A DNA stretch of 64,000 bases from Streptomyces sp. CB01635 (GTDB lineage Bacteria > Actinomycetota > Actinomycetes > Streptomycetales > Streptomycetaceae), in the NCBI RefSeq assembly GCF_002803065.1, contig NZ_NNBL01000003.1, positions 517,461 to 581,460 of the forward strand. Reading direction: 5' to 3'. The number at the start of each line of letters is the position of its first letter. Within the stretch, counting starts at the first letter, position 1. The notes under the pieces are model-generated. The model was not told the DNA's origin, did not search any database, and was given only the letters and a program-made list of their open reading frames with translations. A program made the translations under genes and the position numbers. Shown here piece after piece: positions 49,513 through 57,466 of the stretch.

Positions 49513-50457
49513 TTACCGGAACGGCCCCCTCCCCATCTGTTCCCGCACGGTCACCACAGGCGGGCTCACCAGTCCCCGACGCTGCCAGTTCGCCCCGTCC
49601 ACGACAAGTGTGTGACCGCTGATGAAGCGGGCGTAGGGGGAGGCGAGGAAGGTGGCGGCCCAGCCCAGTTCGCGGGGTGCGCCGACGCGCAGGGCGGGCT
49701 GCCGGGCGTCGTGATCGGCGCCCCCTCCCAGGCCCCCTTCCGGGCCGCCCCTCTCGAGGTTGGCGCGGATGTCCCCCGTCATGTCCTCGTGCGGCATGAG
49801 CCCCGGCACGAGGCCGTTGACCTGGATCCCGTACGGGCCCCACTCCACGGCCAGCGTCTCCACCAGGTTCTTCACGCCCGCCTTGGCCGCCGCGCTGTGG
49901 GCGAAGCCGGGGCCGCCCGTCCACGCGTACGAGGCGCCTACGGCGATCACCGAGCCCGGCGTGCCCGCCGCGAGGTGTCTGCGGCCGAACTCGCGGGTCA
50001 TGTAGAAGGTGCCGTTGAGGGTGATGTCGACGACGGTGCGCCAGGCGTTCGGGCTCATGTCCTCGGCGGGTACGGGGAAGTTGGCGGCCGCGTTGTTGAC
50101 GAGCACGTCCGGGGTGCGCCCGTGCGCCGCCTCCGCCGTGTCGAAGACCTCGGCGATGCGGTCCGGGTCCCTGATGTCGCAGACCGCGGCCGTCACGGTG
50201 CCGCCGTCGCGGCTCACGCGCCCCAGTTCCTCCAGTGCGGGCTCCAGGTGCGCGGCCCGGCGGCTCACGATCATCACGTCGGCGCCGAGCCGCGCGAACT
50301 CGGCGGCGACGGCCTTCCCGAGCCCGGTCCCGCCACCGGTGACGAGGACCAGGCTTCCCCGGTACGTTCCCGGGGGGAGCGCTGTCGTGCCGGCCGGGGG
50401 AGGGGTGGGGAGCCCCTGTGGTGTCGTCGTGCGGGCGGGGCCGGTCGAGTCCGTCAT
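49513..50457 (-). CDS. SDR oxidoreductase, 2,4-dienoyl-CoA reductase-like
   Basis: 314-residue SDR with NADP site VTGGGTGLGKAVA (about residues 40-52), VLVNNAAANFPVPAEDMSPN and a catalytic region VGASYAWTGGPGFAHSAAAK. The usual YxxxK is SAAAK preceded by His: Tyr is missing at the classical place, as in dienoyl-CoA reductases, which use a shifted Tyr (possibly in SYAW). ATG 50457 gives a compact N-terminus; the longer frame from 50493 adds unrelated residues. It has a Pro/Thr-rich first 30 residues and a Gly-rich insert (ERGGPEGGLGGGADHDAR). It is divergent from the quinone oxidoreductase gene and is likely part of acyl-CoA degradation. Confidence 0.85.
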   Translation of the reverse strand: MTDSTGPARTTTPQGLPTPPPAGTTALPPGTYRGSLVLVTGGGTGLGKAVAAEFARLGADVMIVSRRAAHLEPALEELGRVSRDGGTVTAAVCDIRDPDRIAEVFDTAEAAHGRTPDVLVNNAAANFPVPAEDMSPNAWRTVVDITLNGTFYMTREFGRRHLAAGTPGSVIAVGASYAWTGGPGFAHSAAAKAGVKNLVETLAVEWGPYGIQVNGLVPGLMPHEDMTGDIRANLERGGPEGGLGGGADHDARQPALRVGAPRELGWAATFLASPYARFISGHTLVVDGANWQRRGLVSPPVVTVREQMGRGPFR

Positions 50458-50567
50458 GTCGCATCGATATCGCGTGGACGCCGAAAGCTCCATGCCTGCG
50501 ACATCGTCTGGGACAGGCCCGCGACGGCGTGCGCGAAAAAGGGTCGCCGGCCTGTTCCCAGATCTCC

Positions 50568-50579
50568 AAGCGACCGCTT
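50568..50579. promoter_or_regulatory. Candidate TetR-type operator AAGCG-AC-CGCTT
   Basis: AAGCGACCGCTT, perfect 5-bp arms with a 2-base spacer, about 50 bases before the oxidoreductase start, in the divergent promoter region with the SDR. Such sites often regulate acyl-CoA dehydrogenase operons in actinomycetes. Confidence 0.5.
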
Positions 50580-50628
50580 AGTATGCTAGCGAGCCCGGTA
50601 AGACGAAGAAGTCCCGTGGAGGCCCCGC

Positions 50629-51603
50629 ATGCAGGCATGGCAAGTGCACCGGAACGGCGAGCCGAGCGAGGTGATGGAGCTCGCCGACGTCGAGCGGCCC
50701 GTCCCCGGCGACGGCCAGGTCCTGCTCAGGGTGCGCGCGGCGAACATCAACTTCCCCGACGCGCTGATGTGCCGCGGCCAGTACCAGGTGCGGCCGCCGA
50801 TGCCGTTCACGCCCGGCGTGGAGATCTGCGGCGAGACGGAGGACGGCCGGCGCGTGCTGGCCAACCCCGCGCTGCCGCACGGCGGCTTCGCCGAGTACGC
50901 CGTGGCGGACGCCGCCGCCCTGCTGCCCGCGCCCGACGCGCTCGACGACGCCGAGGCCGCGGCCCTGCACATCGGCTACCAGGCCGGCTGGTTCGGCCTG
51001 CACCGCAGGGCGCACCTCCAGGCCGGCGAGACCCTCCTCGTGCACGCGGCGGCCGGCGGCGTCGGCAGCGCCGCCGTCCAGCTCGGCAAGGCGGCCGGCG
51101 CCACCGTCATCGGCGTCGTCGGCGGCGAGGAGAAGGTGAAGGTGGCCCGCGATCTCGGCTGCGACGTCGTCATCGACCGCCGAGCGCAGGACGTCATCGC
51201 CGCCGTGAAGGAGGCCACCGGCGGCCGGGGCGCCGACGTCATCTACGACCCGGTCGGCGGCGAGGCGTACACGCAGTCCACGAAGGTCGTCGCCTTCGAG
51301 GGCCGGATTGTCGTCGTCGGATTCGCGAGCGGCACGATCCCGAGCCCTGCCCTGAACCACGCCCTGGTGAAGAACTACGCGATCCTCGGCCTGCACTGGG
51401 GCCTGTACAACACCAAGGACCCGAAGCTGGTCGCGCACTGCCACGAGCAGCTCACCGAGCTCGCGGCGCGCGGCGCGATCAAGCCGCTGATCAGTGAGCG
51501 CGTGCCGCTGGGCGGCGCGGCGGCTGCCGTGCAGCGCGTCGCCGACGGCGTCACCACCGGCCGTGTCGCCGTGGTGCCCGGCCACGAGGGGGCGGGCGCA
51601 TGA
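50629..51603 (+). CDS. NADPH:quinone oxidoreductase-like zinc-type dehydrogenase (MDR family)
   Basis: 324-residue medium-chain reductase of the quinone oxidoreductase type, without zinc ligands. N-terminal GroES-like domain (VRAANINFPDALMCRGQYQV, about 34-53), then the NADP Rossmann site LLVHAAAGGVGSAAVQLGKA (about 138-157) and GRGADVIYDPVGGE. It reduces quinones or enoyl-CoA-like carbonyls. ATG 50629 follows GTGGAGG. Its stop overlaps the first acyl-CoA dehydrogenase start by four bases (ATGA), so the three genes are translationally coupled and probably act in one acyl-CoA pathway. Confidence 0.9.
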   Translation: MQAWQVHRNGEPSEVMELADVERPVPGDGQVLLRVRAANINFPDALMCRGQYQVRPPMPFTPGVEICGETEDGRRVLANPALPHGGFAEYAVADAAALLPAPDALDDAEAAALHIGYQAGWFGLHRRAHLQAGETLLVHAAAGGVGSAAVQLGKAAGATVIGVVGGEEKVKVARDLGCDVVIDRRAQDVIAAVKEATGGRGADVIYDPVGGEAYTQSTKVVAFEGRIVVVGFASGTIPSPALNHALVKNYAILGLHWGLYNTKDPKLVAHCHEQLTELAARGAIKPLISERVPLGGAAAAVQRVADGVTTGRVAVVPGHEGAGA

Positions 51604-52787
51604 CCGACGCCGCCGAACTGCGCAGCCGCACCCAGGAGTTGCTGGCCGCGTATCCGCCCGCGACCACGGACCGTACCGACTTCCTGAAGGCCCGCTTCGA
51701 CGCCGGGCTCGCGTGGGTGCACTACCCGCAGGGCCTCGGCGGGCTGGGTCTGCCGCGCTCGCTCCAGGCCGTCGTGGACGCCGAACTCGCCGCGGCGGAC
51801 GCCCCGGACAACGATCCGCGCCGCATCGGCATCGGCCTCGGCATGGCCGCCCCGACGGTGCTCGGCTTCGGCACCGACGAGCAGAAGCAGCGCTTCCTGC
51901 GCCCGTTGTGGATCGGCGAGGAGGTGTGGTGCCAGTTGTTCAGCGAGCCCGGCGCGGGCTCCGACCTCGCGGCCCTCGGCACCCGCGCCGTGCGCGACGA
52001 GGCCACCGGCGACTGGGTGATCAACGGCCAGAAGGTGTGGACGTCCGGCGCCCACACCGCCCGCTGGGCCATCCTCATCGCCCGGACCGACCCGGACGTG
52101 CCCAAGCACCGCGGCATCACGTACTTCATCTGTGACATGACCGACCCGGGTGTCGAGGTGCGGCCGCTGCGGCAGATCACCGGCGAGGCCGAGTTCAACG
52201 AGGTGTTCCTCACCGATGTCCGTATCCCGGACACGCACCGGCTCGGCGAGATCGGCGACGGCTGGAAGGTCGCGCAGACCACGCTCATGAACGAGCGTGT
52301 GTCGATCGGCGGCTCCCGCATTCCGCGCGAGGGCGGCATGATCTCCGCGGTCGCGAAGACCTGGCGCGAACGCCCCGAGCTGCGCACCCACGACCTGCAC
52401 CAGCGGCTCCTGAAGCTGTGGGTCGAGGCCGAGGTCGCCCGTCTCACCGGCGAGCGCCTGCGCCAGCAGCTGGTCGCGGGCCAGCCGGGCCCCGAGGGCT
52501 CCGGCATGAAGCTCGGCTTCGCCCGGCTCAACCAGGAGATCAGCGGCCTGGAGATCGAACTCCTCGGCGATGAGGGCCTGTTGTACGACGACTGGACCAT
52601 GCGCCGGCCGGCCGTCGTCGATTTCCTGGCCCGGGACGCCGGATACCGCTATCTGCGCGCGAAGGGCAACAGCATCGAGGGCGGGACGAGCGAGGTCCTG
52701 CTCAACATCGTCGCCGAACGCGTCCTCGGACTGCCGTCCGAGCCGCGCACCGACAAGGACGTCGCCTGGAAGGACCTCGCGCGATGA
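51600..52787 (+). CDS. Acyl-CoA dehydrogenase, subunit 1
   Basis: 395-residue FAD flavoenzyme introducing a 2,3 double bond into acyl-CoA. Middle-domain FAD motif QLFSEPGAGSDLAAL (about residues 118-132), VINGQKVWTSGAHTARWAIL (about 140-159) and the C-terminal EGGTSEVLLNIVAERVLG (about 361-378) are conserved. A second acyl-CoA dehydrogenase gene follows with a four-base overlap. Paired, unequal ACADs usually form an alpha2beta2 heterotetramer, as known for steroid and bile-acid side-chain enzymes of actinobacteria. The substrate is not readable. Confidence 0.92.
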   Translation: MTDAAELRSRTQELLAAYPPATTDRTDFLKARFDAGLAWVHYPQGLGGLGLPRSLQAVVDAELAAADAPDNDPRRIGIGLGMAAPTVLGFGTDEQKQRFLRPLWIGEEVWCQLFSEPGAGSDLAALGTRAVRDEATGDWVINGQKVWTSGAHTARWAILIARTDPDVPKHRGITYFICDMTDPGVEVRPLRQITGEAEFNEVFLTDVRIPDTHRLGEIGDGWKVAQTTLMNERVSIGGSRIPREGGMISAVAKTWRERPELRTHDLHQRLLKLWVEAEVARLTGERLRQQLVAGQPGPEGSGMKLGFARLNQEISGLEIELLGDEGLLYDDWTMRRPAVVDFLARDAGYRYLRAKGNSIEGGTSEVLLNIVAERVLGLPSEPRTDKDVAWKDLAR

Positions 52788-53875
52788 GCGATCTGCTGTA
52801 CACGGAGGAGGAAGAGGCGCTGCGGTCCGCCGTGCGCGGCCTCCTCGCCGCCCACTGCGACGCCGTGTCGGTGCTCGCCCGCGTCGAGACGGACGAGCCG
52901 CACGACCGCGCGCTGTGGAAGTCCCTCGCCGAGGGCATGGGGCTCGCGGGCCTGCTGATCCCCGAGGAGCTCGGCGGCCAGGGCGCGACGCACCGCGAAG
53001 TTGCCGTGGTGCTTGAGGAGTTGGGGCGCTCCGTCGCCCCCGTTCCCTATCTCACCAGCGCCGTCGTCGCGACCGAGGCGCTCCTCGACTGCGCGGGCGA
53101 CGAGGCCTCCGCGCTGCTCGGCGCGCTCGCGTCGGGCCGCACGGTGGGCGTGCTCGCCGTGCCCCTGTCGGCCGCGCCCGGCCAGGCCTTCAGCGGCGTA
53201 CGCGAGGAGGGTGGCCGGCTGGAGGGGCAGGTCACCGGCGTCGCAGACGCGGCGGCGGCCGATGTGCTCCTCGTACCGACGAGCAGCGGCCTGTACGCGG
53301 TCGATGTCACCGACGACGGCGTCACCGTCGAGGCGCGGACGTCGCTCGACCCCACCCGGCCCGTCGCCACGGTGACCTTCGCCGGTGCGCACGCGCGCGT
53401 GCTGACCGACAACGCCGTCCCGGCCGTCCGCCGCGCGCTGCGGGCCGGGGCGGGACTCCTCGCCTCCGAGCAACTCGGCCTGGCCGACTGGTGCTTGACC
53501 GAAACGGTCCGCTACACGCGCGAGCGCCACCAGTTCAACCGGCCCGTCGGGTCCTTCCAGGCGCTCAAGCACCGGCTCGCCCAGGTGTGGCTGGAGGTCG
53601 TCGGCGTCCGCGCCGCGGCCCGCAGCGCGGCGGACACCCTCGCCGCCGGGAGCGACGACGCCGATGTCGCGGTGGCCGTCGCCCAGGCGTACGCGGGACC
53701 CGCGGCCGTCCATGCGGCGGAGGAGGCGCTCCAGCTGCACGGCGGCATCGGCATGACCTGGGAGCACCCCGTCCACCTCTACCTCAAGCGGGCCAAGGCC
53801 GACTCGATCGCCCTGGGTTCCGCGGGCAGGCACCGGGAGGAGCTGGCCGAACTGGTCGACCTCCGCGCGCCCTGA
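52784..53875 (+). CDS. Acyl-CoA dehydrogenase, subunit 2
   Basis: 363-residue partner, shorter and more divergent than the first. The C-terminal helical domain is clear (YTRERHQFNRPVGSFQALKH at about 236-255, QLHGGIGMTWEHPVHLYLKR near 315-334); the middle domain is weaker (RTVGVLAVPLSAAPGQAF). In heteromeric ACADs such partners often lose the catalytic Glu and keep FAD-contact residues. Its end runs into a 6 x 12 bp tandem repeat that includes the stop codon. Overlap with the preceding gene (ATGA) implies co-translation. Confidence 0.9.
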   Translation: MSDLLYTEEEEALRSAVRGLLAAHCDAVSVLARVETDEPHDRALWKSLAEGMGLAGLLIPEELGGQGATHREVAVVLEELGRSVAPVPYLTSAVVATEALLDCAGDEASALLGALASGRTVGVLAVPLSAAPGQAFSGVREEGGRLEGQVTGVADAAAADVLLVPTSSGLYAVDVTDDGVTVEARTSLDPTRPVATVTFAGAHARVLTDNAVPAVRRALRAGAGLLASEQLGLADWCLTETVRYTRERHQFNRPVGSFQALKHRLAQVWLEVVGVRAAARSAADTLAAGSDDADVAVAVAQAYAGPAAVHAAEEALQLHGGIGMTWEHPVHLYLKRAKADSIALGSAGRHREELAELVDLRAP

Positions 53876-53942
53876 CACCGGGTCCGATGCCAGACATGAC
53901 ATCGGGCCTGACGCCGGGTCCGACGCCGGGCCTGACACCGGG
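53871..53942. repeat. Six contiguous 12-bp tandem repeats
   Basis: Units run without gaps: CCTGACACCGGG (53871), TCCGATGCCAGA, CATGACATCGGG, CCTGACGCCGGG, TCCGACGCCGGG and CCTGACACCGGG (ends 53942), consensus near YCTGACRCCGGG. The first unit contains the TGA stop of the second acyl-CoA dehydrogenase. A TTTT follows the last unit. It may act in transcription end or be a slippage-prone minisatellite. Confidence 0.8.
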
Positions 53943-53968
53943 TTTTACCTTCCCTTGACGAGATGGCA

Positions 53969-53991
53969 TTATTGCGACTCGTTCGCAATAA
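53969..53991. promoter_or_regulatory. Perfect inverted repeat, candidate Nur-like (Fur-family) box
   Basis: TTATTGCGA-CTCGT-TCGCAATAA, 9-bp perfect arms with a 5-base spacer, 26 bases before the binding-protein start. The inner TTGCGA-N5-TCGCAA resembles the TTGCAA-N5-TTGCAA form reported for the nickel regulator Nur. TTGACG (53955-53960) lies just upstream as a possible -35. Confidence 0.6.
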
Positions 53992-54016
53992 GAGTTGATC
54001 TTCAATAGGGGTGGGC

Positions 54017-55618
54017 ATGGTGGTCAGGCCGGCACGAGGTGCGACAGCGGTGGCGGCGGTCGCCGCATTGTCGGTGACCGCCGCTGCCTGTTCGGCGCCC
54101 GGCGGCTCGGGCGAGGGCGACAAGGAGCGGGCGGCGTCGAGCGCGGTCGTGGGCATCGCCTACGAACCGGACACGCTCAGCCCGCTCCTGGGCTACGGCA
54201 AGGACGGCAACTCGAAGATCTTCGACGGGCTGCTCACCCACGACGCGGACATGAAGCTGCAGCCCGCGCTCGCCGCCGCCCTGCCGAAGGTGAGCGCCGA
54301 CGGCCGCACGTACACGTACAAGCTGCGCGACGGCGTGCGGTTCAGCGACGGGAAGCCCTTCTCGGCGAAGGACGTCGTCTTCACCTACGAGACGATCCTC
54401 GACAAGAAGACCAACAACGCCTCCAAGACGGAACTCGACGCCGTCGACACGGTCGAGGCCAAGGGGGACGACACCGTCGTCTTCCGCCTCAAGTACCCCT
54501 ACGCCCCGTTCGCCGAGCGCACCGTCCTGCCCATCGCGCCCGAGCACATAGCGGGCAAGCAGGACGTCAACACCGGCGACTTCACCACGAAGCCGGTCGG
54601 CACCGGGCCGTACACGCTCGTGAAATGGTCCAAGGGCGAGAAGCTCACCTTCAAGGCCAACCCCCGCTACTGGGGCGGCGAGCCGAAGGTCAGGAACTTC
54701 ACCATGGCCGTCGTCAAGGACGACGACGTGCGCGCCACCCGGCTGCGCTCCGGCGACCTCGACGGCGCCATCCTGCCGCCCAACCTCGCCGCGACGTTCA
54801 AGAGCGACGGCGACAAGAAGACGTACGCCGCCCGCACCTTCGACTACCGCGTCGTGACCCTGCCCACCGGCAACAAGGTCGCCGGGGACACCGCCGTGCG
54901 GCGCGCGCTCGACATCGGCGTCGACCGCAAGGCCATGGTCGACTCGATCCTCTACGGCGCGGGCAAGGAGGCGTACGGCCCGGTCCCGACCGACAGCCCC
55001 TGGTTCACCGAGGGCACCGAGCGCACCCACGACCTCGCGAAGGCCAGGAGGATCCTCGACGACGGGGGCTGGAAGGCCGGCAAGGACGGGATCCGGGTCA
55101 GGAACGGCATCCGTGCCTCTTTCCCGCTCTGGTACCTGACCGGCGACAAGCTCCGCCAGGACCACGCCCTCGCCTACGCCTCCGACGCCAAGAAGCTCGG
55201 CATCCAGATCGAGGTCGAGTCCGGCACCTGGGAGGTCATCGAGCCGCGCATGCCCAAGGATGCGGTCCTCGCGGGCGGCGGCTCCCCGGCCGACCCCGAC
55301 TTCGACCAGTACACGCTCCTCAAGTCCTCCCTCGCGGGCGACGGCTTCAACAACATGGCCTGGTACGACAACGCGCGTGTCGACAAGGCGCTCGACGCGG
55401 CCCGTAGGACCGACCACCGCGACAGGCGCAAGGCCGCCTACGACACCGTGCAGCGCGAACTCGTGAAGAACCCCGGCTACACCTTCCTCACCCACATCGA
55501 CCACCTCTACGTCGTCGGCGACCGGTTCGGCGACCTCACCACCCAGGTCGAGCCGCACGACCACGGGCTCGCGTCCGGCCCCTGGTGGAACGTCGAGAAG
55601 TGGCAGCCGGCCTCGTGA
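54017..55618 (+). CDS. Nickel/peptide ABC importer substrate-binding lipoprotein (SBP_bac_5)
   Basis: 533-residue lipoprotein: lipobox LSVTAAACSAPG (Cys ~25), then a large two-lobed family 5 binding domain. Visible elements are GIAYEPDTLSPLLGYGKDG, TYTYKLRDGVRFSDGKPFSA, VGTGPYTLVKWSKGEKLTFK and ANPRYWGGEPKV. NikA and DppA/OppA share this fold. ATG 54017 follows AGGGG by 5 bases and is preferred over GTG 54011. It heads a five-gene operon with two permeases and two ATPases. The upstream inverted repeat fits nickel control, but peptides remain possible. Confidence 0.9.
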   Translation: MVVRPARGATAVAAVAALSVTAAACSAPGGSGEGDKERAASSAVVGIAYEPDTLSPLLGYGKDGNSKIFDGLLTHDADMKLQPALAAALPKVSADGRTYTYKLRDGVRFSDGKPFSAKDVVFTYETILDKKTNNASKTELDAVDTVEAKGDDTVVFRLKYPYAPFAERTVLPIAPEHIAGKQDVNTGDFTTKPVGTGPYTLVKWSKGEKLTFKANPRYWGGEPKVRNFTMAVVKDDDVRATRLRSGDLDGAILPPNLAATFKSDGDKKTYAARTFDYRVVTLPTGNKVAGDTAVRRALDIGVDRKAMVDSILYGAGKEAYGPVPTDSPWFTEGTERTHDLAKARRILDDGGWKAGKDGIRVRNGIRASFPLWYLTGDKLRQDHALAYASDAKKLGIQIEVESGTWEVIEPRMPKDAVLAGGGSPADPDFDQYTLLKSSLAGDGFNNMAWYDNARVDKALDAARRTDHRDRRKAAYDTVQRELVKNPGYTFLTHIDHLYVVGDRFGDLTTQVEPHDHGLASGPWWNVEKWQPAS

Positions 55619-56607
55619 AGCGGCGGCTCCCCTGGGGGCCGATGGCGCGCCTCACGGGACGGCGGATCCTCTTCGCCGTCCCGGTCCTCGCCATCGTGAC
55701 CTTCGGTGTCTTCGCGATCGCCGCCGCGTCCCCCTTCGACCCGGTCAAGGCCTACGCGGGCACGGCCGGCCTCACCTCCTCGCAGGACAACCTCGACCAG
55801 CTCCGCGCCAACCTCGGCGTCGACCGGCCCCTGGTCACCCGCTGGTGGGACTGGCTGACCTCCGCCCTCCGGGGCGATCTGGGAGACTCCTCCGTACTGC
55901 GGCAGCCCGTCGCCGCCGTCGTCGGCGAACGCATCGGCTGGTCCGTCCTGCTCGCGGCCACCGCCTTTCTCGCCGCCGTCCTGCTCGGCACGGCGCTCGG
56001 CGTCCTCGCCGCGCGACGCCAGGGCGGATGGCTCGACCGGGCCGTCAGCGCGGTCGCCTACACCCTCGAAGCCGCGCCCCCGTTCTGGCTCGGCCTGCTC
56101 GCCGTCTGGCTGTTCGCCCTCAAACTCGGCGCACTCCCGGCCGGCGGACTCACCGACACCGGCAGCACCACGATCACCGCCGGACAGGTCGCCTCGCACC
56201 TGGTGCTCCCCGCTGCCGTCCTCGCCGTCTCGCAACTTCCCTGGTTCGTCCTGTACGTACGCCAGGGCGTGGGCGACGCACTTGAGGAGGATCCCGTCCG
56301 CGGGGCGCGCGCACGCGGACTCGCCCCGCGCACCGTCCTGATCGGCCATGCCCTGCGCTCCGGAATGCTGCCTGTTCTGACCCTCGTCGGCTCCCGCGTG
56401 CCCGAACTGATCACCGGCGCGCTCCTGGTCGAGACCGTGTTCAGCTGGCCGGGCATCGCCGCCGCGACCGTGCAGGCCGCGACATCCGTCGACTTCCCGC
56501 TGCTCGCCGCGCTGACCGTGCTCGCCACGCTCGCCGTCCTCCTCGGCAACCTGGCCGCGGACCTCCTGTACGGCCTCGCCGACCCGAGAGTGGGCTTCGA
56601 TGGCTGA
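55615..56607 (+). CDS. Nickel/peptide ABC importer permease, NikB/DppB type
   Basis: 330-residue inner-membrane permease. The first membrane helix (RILFAVPVLAIVTFGVFAIA), the extracytoplasmic loop LRANLGVDRPLVTRWWDW and the EAA region DALEEDPVRGARARGLAPRT are typical of DppB-type proteins; six membrane segments are expected. GTG 55615 overlaps the binding-protein stop (GTGA), which sets the start against the longer frame at 55585. The next permease starts eight bases before its stop. Confidence 0.9.
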   Translation: MKRRLPWGPMARLTGRRILFAVPVLAIVTFGVFAIAAASPFDPVKAYAGTAGLTSSQDNLDQLRANLGVDRPLVTRWWDWLTSALRGDLGDSSVLRQPVAAVVGERIGWSVLLAATAFLAAVLLGTALGVLAARRQGGWLDRAVSAVAYTLEAAPPFWLGLLAVWLFALKLGALPAGGLTDTGSTTITAGQVASHLVLPAAVLAVSQLPWFVLYVRQGVGDALEEDPVRGARARGLAPRTVLIGHALRSGMLPVLTLVGSRVPELITGALLVETVFSWPGIAAATVQAATSVDFPLLAALTVLATLAVLLGNLAADLLYGLADPRVGFDG

Positions 56608-57466
56608 ACTCACCTGGCGCACCTACGGCGGCGCGCGTCGCTCCACGCGCGCGTGGCGGGTGCGCACGTCCGCCGTCCTCGTCGCCGCGGTCGTCCTCGC
56701 CGTCCTCGTCGTGCCGCCCCTCGCGCACCTCGACGAACAGGCCGTAGACCTCGCCGCCAAGCTTCGACCGCCCTCGTGGGCCCATCCGTTCGGCACCGAC
56801 GACGTGGGCCGCGACCTGCTGCTGCGCTGCGTGTACGGGCTGCGCGTCTCCCTCCTCGTCGGGGTCGTCGCCGCGGTCGTGGCGACCGTCATCGGCACGG
56901 CCGTGGGCGCGCTCGCGGGCGCCGTCGGCGGCTGGACGGACCGGGTCGTCATGCGGCTCGTGGACGTCTTCTCGTCGGTGCCGCACCTGCTCCTGGGCAT
57001 CTTCATCGTCGCCATGTTCCGGCCGGGCGTCTGGCCGGTCGTCGTCTCCGTGGCGCTCACGCACTGGCTGTCCACGGCCCGTATCGTGCGCGCCGAAGTC
57101 CTCTCCCTGCGCTCACGGCCGTACATCGACGCGGCCGTGTCCGGGGGCTCGTCGCGGTGGCGGATCGCCGTGCGCCACCTGCTGCCGGGCGTCCTTCCGC
57201 AGGCCGCGCTCGCCGCCGTGCTCATGGTGCCGCACGCCATCTGGCACGAGTCCGCCCTGTCGTTCCTCGGCCTGGGCCTGCCCGCGCACCAGGCGAGCCT
57301 GGGCACCCTCGTGCAGTCCGCGCGGGGTTCGCTGCTCGCCGGGGACTGGTGGCCGACCCTCTTCCCCGGCCTCTTCATCATCGTGCCGACCCTGGCGATC
57401 GCGGGCCTCGCGGGCGCCTGGCGGGAACGGCTCAACCCCCGCCGCCGATCGGAGCTCATGCTGTGA
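56600..57466 (+). CDS. Nickel/peptide ABC importer permease, NikC/DppC type
   Basis: 288-residue second permease. Family markers are AHPFGTDDVGRDLLLRCVYG (about residues 61-80), LRVSLLVGVVAAVVATVIGT and the EAA loop YIDAAVSGGSSRWRIAVRHL, then HESALSFLGLGLPAHQASLG. ATG 56600 overlaps the upstream gene by eight bases and its stop overlaps the ATPase start (GTGA). Together with the preceding protein it forms the membrane channel. Confidence 0.9.
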   Translation: MAELTWRTYGGARRSTRAWRVRTSAVLVAAVVLAVLVVPPLAHLDEQAVDLAAKLRPPSWAHPFGTDDVGRDLLLRCVYGLRVSLLVGVVAAVVATVIGTAVGALAGAVGGWTDRVVMRLVDVFSSVPHLLLGIFIVAMFRPGVWPVVVSVALTHWLSTARIVRAEVLSLRSRPYIDAAVSGGSSRWRIAVRHLLPGVLPQAALAAVLMVPHAIWHESALSFLGLGLPAHQASLGTLVQSARGSLLAGDWWPTLFPGLFIIVPTLAIAGLAGAWRERLNPRRRSELML

